Assembly (NCBI GenBank): GCA_039602395.1
Contig: JBCNJP010000023.1
Coordinates: forward strand, 88,901,578 to 88,965,577
Direction: 5' to 3'
DNA from: Deinandra increscens subsp. villosa
Lineage: Eukaryota > Streptophyta > Magnoliopsida > Asterales > Asteraceae
Length of the DNA stretch: 64,000 nt
Below are positions 56,470-64,000 of the stretch, one piece after another. Made by a program: the position numbers and the translations under genes. The notes beneath the pieces are model-generated. The model searched no databases and was not told where the DNA came from. It worked only from the letters and a program-made list of their open reading frames with translations. Numbering within the stretch: position 1 is the stretch's first letter; each line of letters starts with the position of its first letter.

Positions 56470-59400
56470 ATTGATCCTGAGGATCCTGAAGTGAAGGTGC
56501 TAGTAGGAACTGATATTCCCAGGGATACCGAACAAGAATTGATCCGGCTTCTCACCAACAGAAGGGCAACCTTTGCATGGAAACATGAAGATATGACAGG
56601 TATTCCTACTAACGTTATAACCCATAAACTTGGTTTGGATCCTACTTTCAGGCCAATCCAGCAGAAAAGAAGGAAGTTCGCTCCAGAAACCAACACTATC
56701 ATACAAGAAGAGGTTAACAAGCTTCTCAAGACAAAAATGATTCGGGAAGTCAAGTATCCTAAATGGCTAGCAAACGTGGTCTTGGTACAGAAGAAGAATG
56801 GGAAGTGGAGAGTCTGCGTGGATTACACTGATCTAAACAAGGCTTGTCCCAAGGATCCTTTCCCATTGCCACATATCGATGCTATGGTGGATGCTACCGC
56901 AGGACACGAGATGCTCACCTTTATGGACGCCTCATCAGGATTCCAGCAAATTCAGATGGAACCTTGTGATCAGGAGCACACCGCCTTCATGACCCCAACA
57001 GGTATCTATTGTTATACTGCGATGCCTTTTGGACTTCGAAATGCAGGTGCCACCTATCAGAGACTTGTAAACATGATGTTCAAAGACCAACTGGGAGACA
57101 CTATGGAAGTCTATATCGATGACATGGTAGTGAAATCCAAGAAAACAGAAGATCACCCTAGGGATCTCCAAACGGCATTTGATATCCTGGATCATTACAA
57201 CATGAAGCTGAATCCTTCTAAGTGTCACTTTGGGGTCAGAGCTGGAAAGTTCTTGGGTTATATGGTAACGGAAAGAGGAATTGAAGCCAGTCCTGAGCAA
57301 ATTAAAGCCATTCTAAATCTGAAATCTCCTACAACAATTAAGGATGTTCAGAAATTGACCGGAAGAATAGCAGCTTTGAACAGATTCATATCCAGATCCT
57401 CAGAAAAAAGTAAAGATTTTTATGAGATTCTGAGAAAAAATAAAAGGTTCGAGTGGAATGAAAAGCATGAGGAAGCTCTCAAGTCGTTAAAGGAATATCT
57501 CTCATCGGCTCCTCTATTGATGAAGCCAATAGATGGGGAGCCTCTAACCCTGTACTTAGCTGTCTCAGGAAGCTCAGTCAGTGCAGTCCTCGTCAAAGAT
57601 CATGAAGGGCAGCAACACCCTGTGTACTATGTAAGTAAAACACTGCTTGATGCAGAATCCAGGTATTCCTATCTCGAGAAACTTATTTTAGCTTTAATCA
57701 TGGCATCCACTAAATTAAGACATTATTTTGAGACTCATACTATTATTGTAAGAACTAACTATCCTATTAAGGCAGTGCTCAGGAAGCCTGAGATGTCTGG
57801 CAGGTTAGCGAAATGGGCAGTCAAACTCAGTGCTTATGACATACAATACGAGCCCAGAACGGCTATCAAGTCACAGGCCTTAGCTGATTTTGTAGCAGAC
57901 TTCAGCAGTGACATCCTCCCGGAAGCCGATGAGGAAGTCAGGAAGCTTGATGAACTTGAGGAGCCTTGGATCCTATATACGGATGGGGCTTCCAATGTCA
58001 GAGGCACGGGCCTCGGAATCCTACTAAAATCACCCCAGGGAGACATCTTACCCTCGTCTATTTCTTGTGAATTCCAGGCTACTAACAACGAAACCGAGTA
58101 TGAGGCGCTTATTGCAGGTTTACAGATTGCTAGGGGCATGGGAATCAGGTGTATACAAGTTTATGTTGATTCCTTATTACTTGCTAACCACTTCAATGGA
58201 TCTTATGCAGCCAAAGGAGAGAAACTTTCGAAGTATCTTGATGTTGTAAAAGATTTGTCTTTAAAATTTGAAACTTTCAATATAGTTCAGGTTCCAAGGG
58301 AGGAGAACTCGGAAGCCGATGCCTTGGCTAACTTGGCCTCATCTCTCAAAATTCCAGAGGACGTCAAGATCCCAATCACTCATGTTTTGACTCCAGCTAT
58401 TTCGGCTCAGGAATCCAATAAGGTGGACTGCGAGGATTCTATGGAAATTCAGGATCCTGAGAAGGTCTTGGAATCCTGGACCTCCCCTATTATAAAGTAT
58501 ATTCAAAGTGGGGAAATTCCTAAAAACGAGAATCCCAGAGCCTTCCGCACGAAGGTAATTCCTTACATTATTTTAAATAATACTCTATATAGAAAGTCTC
58601 TTGCAGGTCCTTACTTAAGGTGTCTTGAGAAATCTGAGGCGCTCCAAGTAGTTCAAGATATCCATGCGGGAGATTGTGGAAATCATACCGGTGGAAGAGC
58701 ATTGTTTTCCAAGATCCTCAGAACTGGTTATTACTGGCCAACTATGAAGAAGGATGCTATGGACTTCTCACAAAAGTGCGATGCATGCCAAAGACATAGC
58801 AATATTCTCCATCAACCAGCTGATCAGCCGTTGCACCCCATTGTCTCACCTTGGCCGTTTATGAAGTGGGGGATGGATATAGTTGGGAAGCTGCCCAAGG
58901 CACATGGAGGAAAAGTCTTTATGCTTGCAATGACTGACTACTTTTCCAAATGGATAGAAGCAGAAGCCTACGTTCAAGTTAGGGAAAAGGAGGTTATCTC
59001 GTTTATCAAGAGGAATATCCTAACAAGGTTTGGGATCCCAGCAGAAATTGTATGTGATAATGGCTCCCAGTTTATTGGCAAGAGGACTACGAGCTTCTGT
59101 GAGAGTTGGGGGATAAAGATGATCACTTCAACACCAGTACATCCTCAAGCCAACGGTCAAGCGGAATCCAGCAACAAAATCATCATCAATAACTTGAAAA
59201 AGAAATTGGGTTCCAAGAAAGGAAGATGGGCTGAAGAACTTCCATTTGTTCTTTGGGCAGATAGGACGACTTCCAAGAATGCAACTGGCCAAACGCCTTT
59301 TTCCTTGGTATTTGGGGCAGAAGCCGTCATCCCTACTGAAATGGTGATTCCTACAGCAAGAGTTACGCTCCAGGATTCCCAGAATAACTCTGAGAATCTA

Positions 59401-59712
59401 CTTCAGGATCTTGAAACGGTAGAAGAACTCAGGGATCTTGCCAAAGTCAGAATGGCGTCATACCAGCAAAGGATAGCAAGGTCATATAATAAGAATATCA
59501 GGCTCAGGCGATTTCAGGTTGGAGACTTGGTATTGAGGAAAGCATTTCAGAATACGACCAATCCGGCTGATGGGAAGTTGGCGCCCAAATGGGAAGGACC
59601 CTATCTAGTGGAATCCGAAGAAGGAAAAGAGGCATATAGACTAATGAACTTAGAAGGAGACTTATTACCGAGAGCTTGGAATGCTATCCATCTGAAAGCC
59701 TATTTTATGTAG
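56470..59712 (+). CDS. Tat-type Pol: RT, dual RNase H, integrase
   Basis: Same frame as gag, after TAG codons at 56404 and 56467. There is no ATG before the RT domain, so expression needs readthrough, an edited or different source copy, or internal initiation. Positions counted from 56491: RT with FMDASSGFQQIQ (about 150) and YIDD (about 208); a first RNase H (about 360-470) ending KSQALADFVADF; an archaeal-type RNase H with YTDGAS (about 500), NETEYEAL, VYVDSLLL and ENSEADALANLA; integrase with a zinc-binding H..H..CDAC (about 728-770), MDIVGK (about 794), CDNGSQF and QANGQAES; and a C-terminal GDLVLRK module. All catalytic residues are visible and the frame is intact to TAG 59710. Confidence 0.93.
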   Translation: MDPEDPEVKVLVGTDIPRDTEQELIRLLTNRRATFAWKHEDMTGIPTNVITHKLGLDPTFRPIQQKRRKFAPETNTIIQEEVNKLLKTKMIREVKYPKWLANVVLVQKKNGKWRVCVDYTDLNKACPKDPFPLPHIDAMVDATAGHEMLTFMDASSGFQQIQMEPCDQEHTAFMTPTGIYCYTAMPFGLRNAGATYQRLVNMMFKDQLGDTMEVYIDDMVVKSKKTEDHPRDLQTAFDILDHYNMKLNPSKCHFGVRAGKFLGYMVTERGIEASPEQIKAILNLKSPTTIKDVQKLTGRIAALNRFISRSSEKSKDFYEILRKNKRFEWNEKHEEALKSLKEYLSSAPLLMKPIDGEPLTLYLAVSGSSVSAVLVKDHEGQQHPVYYVSKTLLDAESRYSYLEKLILALIMASTKLRHYFETHTIIVRTNYPIKAVLRKPEMSGRLAKWAVKLSAYDIQYEPRTAIKSQALADFVADFSSDILPEADEEVRKLDELEEPWILYTDGASNVRGTGLGILLKSPQGDILPSSISCEFQATNNETEYEALIAGLQIARGMGIRCIQVYVDSLLLANHFNGSYAAKGEKLSKYLDVVKDLSLKFETFNIVQVPREENSEADALANLASSLKIPEDVKIPITHVLTPAISAQESNKVDCEDSMEIQDPEKVLESWTSPIIKYIQSGEIPKNENPRAFRTKVIPYIILNNTLYRKSLAGPYLRCLEKSEALQVVQDIHAGDCGNHTGGRALFSKILRTGYYWPTMKKDAMDFSQKCDACQRHSNILHQPADQPLHPIVSPWPFMKWGMDIVGKLPKAHGGKVFMLAMTDYFSKWIEAEAYVQVREKEVISFIKRNILTRFGIPAEIVCDNGSQFIGKRTTSFCESWGIKMITSTPVHPQANGQAESSNKIIINNLKKKLGSKKGRWAEELPFVLWADRTTSKNATGQTPFSLVFGAEAVIPTEMVIPTARVTLQDSQNNSENLLQDLETVEELRDLAKVRMASYQQRIARSYNKNIRLRRFQVGDLVLRKAFQNTTNPADGKLAPKWEGPYLVESEEGKEAYRLMNLEGDLLPRAWNAIHLKAYFM

Positions 59713-61006
59713 GGATCCTATCAGGATTCTCACCCGGATTTTCACCCAGTCAGCAATCCAGGTAAGTATACTAATCCAATTTCAATTCGCTTTATCAATT
59801 TCTTTTTAACCATTACTAACTTAAGCATCGGAGTGGTGTCAGCAAGGCTGACACCCACCCTTCACCAAGCATTTAGGTGTTTTGCAGAAGGTTGGAAGTT
59901 ATACAACAGTTTTTTTTGGGTTTATCCCCAGTCAGAGGCTGGCCACCTCTTCTCTGTTTAAGATGTCCAGCACATCTTCTAAGGTTTAAAGGTATTCACC
60001 TTTCTCAAGTTTGGGTAAACGCCTGTGACGCACGACCCTCGCCTGGAGCGCAAGTAATCCCTCAGGATGCTCAAGGTGGCCGGACCAGTCCATTCTTAAG
60101 GGTGGCTGATAATCTTGTCACCGGAGGCTTCTGAGTGGATTCCTAAGGTTTTTAACGCTTACGTGTTAACGATTGGTTTGGCATTTTCATGTCACTAAGT
60201 GGGATTAACCCCAGTTTCCTAACAATTGGTTTGACATTTTCATGTCACTAAGATGGGTTTTACCCCAGTTTCTTCGGGCTCGTCCCCAGCTTGTTTGGGT
60301 TTAACCCCAGTATCTTCGGGCTTGTCCCCAGTGTTATCGGGAATAACCCCAGTTTCTTTGGGCTTGTCCCCAGTGTTTAACTTGAAATTTAAAACCTATT
60401 GGATCCCAGTCGGGAGGAGATTAAAAACGCGAGTAATTTTGACTTATTATTCGAAGTCCTTTTTAACAGGTTTGGGAATCCTAAGGAATTGGGAATCCTG
60501 ATCAGAAAGAAAGGAGAATTGAAGGGCCTTATCTTTCAACATACTTTATGCTTTGGGTCCTACAAAATCTGAACATGCGACATTCTTTTATGAGTAAAAG
60601 GTTTGTTTTGGATCCATTAAGGTAGTGGATTCAAGAAAGATTCTTTTATACTTTAAAATTCTATTTGTGGAACCCAAGCATATACTTTATTCAAGTCAAC
60701 GAAAAAAACTATTTTTGCAAATAAAACGACAAGTGTTGGTAAAACCTACCATACCATTCATAATATTTAAGCAAAATAAAGGGATAAAGCGTCCCAGGTT
60801 TCGTCCTGAAAACTTCAGGATCCCTCCACCTGGGAGGCTTGATTGTCTGGGTTCTAGGATTCCGGATTTCGTCTTGAAAAGTTCAAGATCCCTCCACCCG
60901 GAATCCTATCATTGTTAATTGTTGTTAAGTGTGCAGGAAACATAAAGAAACATTGTTTGAAACATCAAAACATCAACAAAAAACAGTGGAAATGAACGGC
61001 GGCACC
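59713..61006 (+). other. Tat-type 3' non-coding spacer
   Basis: No protein-like frame. It has tandem repeats and many ggatcc/ggattcc/gggatc words. It separates pol from the antisense gene. Confidence 0.7.
60170..60380 (+). repeat. CCCCAGT tandem repeats in the Tat 3' region
   Basis: Repeats of ~43 bp (as two ~21-bp halves): gggtttaaccccagtatctt / cgggcttgtccccagtgtta. A larger ~55-bp duplication (aacgattggtttggcatttt, then catgtcactaag) lies just upstream, and a ~60-bp pair (ggatccctccacc...ggga) at 60790-60905. Confidence 0.85.
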
Positions 61007-62808
61007 TCAGGGTTCTTCATCATTGTTGGAGGTTTTGGAGGATCCCATCACCTCTTTCCCCTTGTTCTCGCCGGTATGGCCGATCACATCCACAGTCAAC
61101 ATCTTCTTACCACCCTCCTGCTCCAGAAGCTCATCGAGGCTACTCCCCTTAGCTGCCATCTTCTCAAGTTGAGTGCTGGGACTTTCTCCTTCTTGCTCAG
61201 AAGGATGAGCCTTCTCTTGCTTGGCAACCTCGGCATCTTCGGCCTCTTTCTTCAGCTTCTCCAACTTTGTCCTCCAAGCTTCAACTTTCCAGATCCCAAC
61301 AGAGAAGTCTGTCTCGGATGCCTGCTCAGCCATCTTGATTTTGCTCTGAAAAACAGCTATGGCAGCAGACCTTCTTCCCTTCTGGACCTCCAGCTCCAAG
61401 GCAGCATCAAACCCTTCTTGCACCATCTCCAGCTTCCTCTCGAAGTACTTGTTCTTTGATTCAGCAATGTCCCCCTGGATCTTGATGGTATCATGGGCCC
61501 TCTTCACCTCTTCCTTCAGCTCCAATACCTTGGCTTCAGCATCGGCGTACATTGTGGCTAGGCGCTCGAAACCCTGCAAGATTGAGGATACTGATCAGAA
61601 TCCTACCGGAAATATCAGATTGTCAATCAAGAAGTTTAGAAATTGGGACTTACATGCTTTTGAAGGCTAGTGAGCATGTTGATGGTCTCATTAGTGTTAA
61701 GGCCTTCGAAGCAGTCAGGAAGGCTGATGGAAGCGGAACCTGAACCCCTCCTTTTCTTGGTGGTGGTGACTTTGCCTTTGGGCTGCGGGGGCTTGGAAGA
61801 GGTAGCCTTGGAGATGTGTTCGACCTTGGTATGGGTCAACTTGGGAGCTTCAGTAGTTACATCATCATCAAAGTAGTCAGAAAGGTCCTCGAGATCAAAA
61901 CTCATCTTGGTCTTGGGAGCTGAGAAGTTGAAAATACGAAACAGATAAGTCTAAGATTTTCAATTTATTATAAATTCATATTACAAAATCTATCGATACT
62001 TACTTGACATTTTTTCAGAATTGCTTGGCTCACTGAAAGAGTTCTCTATCGCGAAGGTTCTTTCAGCCACGGGAATCTGATAAAAAGCCACAAGCTTCTT
62101 ATCTGAGAGAGGAGTAGGTTTAATAAGCTTCTCAAACACAGGAGCTGCAAATAAAGGAAACTGAAGGTAAGTTAATAAATTACAGATATATTGACAGAAA
62201 CGAAAGAACACAAGCTTCCTACCCTTCTTCACCCATTGCACCGGCAACTCTTCACCCCCAACGATGGAATCCCTACGGACAAAGAAGAATTTCTGCCTCC
62301 AATCGTGGTCATTGTGGGTGGCCCTAGGAATCAGATGGGAGTCTGAGGTTTTGGCTTGAAGAACAAAGCGGCTGTTTCCATGGGTTCTAAGGTTGTAGGC
62401 AGCACAGATTTCCGGAATTCCTATCGACAAGTTTCTTGAACGGTTCAAGCTGTCAATGGAGTAAAGAATCTTCCAAACCATGGGCATGGTTTGGGCGTAT
62501 GACAGCCCGGTGACTTTGAAAAAGTCATTCACCAGTGCAGGGAAAGGAAAGGACATACCGATTTGGAAGGGGTAGAGAAGAAAGCAAACCCAGGTTTTAG
62601 AAATCCAATCGGCTTTCATCCTGGGGTCGAATTGGAAGAAGACAGCATTGGACGGAAACTGGCTAGACTCCTTGAGGTCTTTCACGTCAATGTCAGTGAA
62701 ACGGCAGGACTCCTCCGATTTCACCGGAATAAAGCCCTGATCGACGAAGTCTCCAACGGTGGCGGGAGTACCGGGGGCAACAGAGGAGGAACGAGTTCTC
62801 TTGACCAT
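61007..62808 (-). CDS. Antisense four-exon gene of the Tat element, 519 residues
   Basis: Exons on the minus strand: 62808-62223, 62144-62004, 61919-61654, 61573-61007. All three introns are GT-AG, phases match, total 1560 nt including the stop. It begins MVKRTRSSSVAPGTPATVGD. The N-terminal region has RMKADWISKTWVCFLLYPFQ, FPALVNDFFKVTGLSYAQTM and MVWKILYSID, resembling the plant 'putative gypsy-type transposase' family (Transposase_28-like), which is carried by Gypsy elements. The middle is acidic (LEDLSDYFDDD) then basic (KRRGSGS). The C-terminus is a long coiled coil (ADAEAKVLELKEEVKRAHDT onward). Antisense ORFs here are known from Tat relatives such as Grande and Retand; their function is unknown. 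The intact, spliced frame in a young element suggests it is retained by selection. Confidence 0.85.
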
Positions 62809-63084
62809 TACGAAAGCAAAACGGAAAAAAGAGAAATTTCCGGGAAGAAGGATTACTGACCTGAATGCCGGAGAGAGCTTTTCTCTAGGGTTTTCGAGAA
62901 GATGGTGACTAAACGAGAAAATAAATGGTGTATTTAAGGCAGCGAGGTGTGACGGAAATCTCGTATGGGGGAGAGTGTAAGCCGTCAAATCAAAAAGGGT
63001 ATCTTAGATCTCGGCCGTCCACGTGGGCATGCAGATTATTTTGAAACGATTTGAATTTCACAGCTGTTATCCTTTATCGAACAC

Positions 63085-63104
63085 CCGCGAAATTCAGGGG
63101 CAAT
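63085..63104 (+). promoter_or_regulatory. Tat-type polypurine tract region
   Basis: cgcgaaattcaggggcaat directly precedes the 3' LTR at 63105. Confidence 0.7.
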
Positions 63105-63732
63105 TGTTATGGGTCAAATTCCAAGCACCCGGCTGAGAAGCTTGATCATGCAGGAATCCGGGAATCCCAAGGATTCTCGACAGGTTACGTTATTTGTTAT
63201 TTATTTAAATATCCTTTACTTGCTAATAGCCACGTGATTAATTTCAATGGCAGGTAAGCAAGGTTTAACCTTCCTAAGGAATCGGTCAATTAGCGCTGAC
63301 GTGGCAATAACGAACGTGGACTGAGTGGTGAACTTCTTCAAACGGCTAATGGACGTGGTCAAGAGGATCCCTGATTTCTCGGATAATTAGTTATTTCTGT
63401 TTGTAGCTATAAATGGGACATGATCGAATTAGGAAACACAACACAACACACGACACTCTGAATATTGTAACACTTAGCATTCGATCATCGTCTCCACCAC
63501 TGTAATCGAATTCTTACTTTATAAAAGCTTTAGGTAGCAGGCGCTTTGAGCCGGCTCCCGAGGTTTTTACTGGGATTCTCAGAGGCAACTCTCAGGATTC
63601 CGGGTTTCCCTCGTATATCATCGTGTCATTTGCATTACTTTTTCTTTATCTTTGAACCAGACTTCTTAGCACCTCACCCCACATTCTAAGTTTGGAATAC
63701 GAGATTGCCTCGTGCAATTTTTGACCAAAACA
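63105..63732 (+). repeat. Tat-type element 3' LTR
   Basis: Near-identical copy of 53157-53784, followed by the ATTGT duplication at 63733-63737. Confidence 0.95.
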
Positions 63733-64000
63733 ATTGTGTTCCCGAGTTTCATTTAAGGAAGAAAAGAGAGGGATTTGGAAGAAAAATAACACCATTTTCT
63801 TTTAGTTTTTATTTCCTTCCAATTTGCAAGGAAATGAAAAGAAGATTCCTCCCATTTCTTTTATTCCCATTTCCTTTCATTTTCTTTTCTCTTCTTTTAT
63901 TCTCCTTTTCTTTTTCTTTTAATTTTCCTTTTTCTTCTTAAGGAAATTCGGGAACATAGTGGTAATCCCAAATGCAAATCAAGACAGTAATGATTTGTTG

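Larger units (their letters stand above)
53157..63732 (+). mobile_element. Young Tat/Retand-type Ty3-Gypsy element, 10.6 kb
   Basis: 628-bp LTRs at 53157-53784 and 63105-63732, with a perfect ATTGT duplication (53152-53156, 63733-63737). I see two substitutions between the LTRs. Order: LTR, PBS, gag-protease, pol with RT, RNase H, a second (archaeal-type) RNase H and integrase, a long 3' region with tandem repeats and an antisense gene, PPT, LTR. The dual RNase H and antisense gene are marks of the Tat lineage. Confidence 0.97.
53047..63960. mobile_element. MITE split by the Tat-type Gypsy element (outer parts 53047-53156 and 63733-63960)
   Basis: The left terminus cactgtgttcccgagttcac, then ttaagaag, pairs with the inverted right terminus cactatgttcccgaatttcc, then ttaagaag. 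The Gypsy element lies between. Within the flanks ttgtgttccygagtttcatttaagga-type sequence recurs at 53100 and 63735. Confidence 0.6.

Overview
This window reads as nuclear DNA of a flowering plant, probably a eudicot. It has three or fewer ordinary plant genes with GT-AG introns, and the rest is nested LTR retrotransposons, MULEs, hAT- and Harbinger-like MITEs, tRNA-derived SINEs and 5'-truncated LINEs in AT-rich DNA. An asterid or Asteraceae source is only a guess. There are no bacterial operons, CRISPR arrays or intact RNA genes.

Layout. 1-9.7 kb: first exon of a gene running off the left edge (minus strand, possibly a TBC/Rab-GAP protein), a complete six-exon KDEL-receptor gene (ERD2B-like, minus strand, 3438-7004, reconstructed here exon by exon), a LINE remnant, hAT-like elements and a dead Gypsy fragment. 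10.2-14.5 kb: one 4.3-kb solo LTR with an ACTCG target duplication. 14.9-20.2 kb: Gypsy leader debris, MITEs and AT-rich DNA. 20.6-21.1 kb: an X8/CBM43 callose-binding-type gene (minus strand), then a SINE and a hAT-like foldback.

22.4-47.7 kb is one nest. An old minus-strand Copia element (Copia-1, TAAAG duplication) was hit by a SINE, a 2.6-kb solo LTR, a 4.4-kb element with 3.4-kb LTRs, and a later plus-strand Copia (Copia-2, TATAG duplication) whose 1287-codon polyprotein is open. Copia-2 was itself hit by a 3.7-kb Mutator-like element (TTAATTTAA duplication) carrying a GRF-zinc-finger gene and a truncated transposase. 47.7-53 kb: two MULE-type foldbacks, two related LINE fragments and a Harbinger-like MITE. 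53.2-63.7 kb: a very young Tat-type Gypsy element (LTRs differ at 2 sites by eye, ATTGT duplication) with gag-protease, pol with dual RNase H, and a four-exon antisense gene; it split an older MITE.

The most unusual observation is in Copia-2. Its LTR carries a 501-nt GC-rich reading frame ending at a splice donor. A strong acceptor lies 33 nt upstream of the gag ATG and joins it in phase. This predicts a spliced gag-pol mRNA whose N-terminus is encoded by the LTR and from which the primer-binding site is removed. The second notable point is the Tat element's gag stop, which sits in a UAG-CAR-YYA readthrough context ahead of a pol frame that has no start codon of its own.
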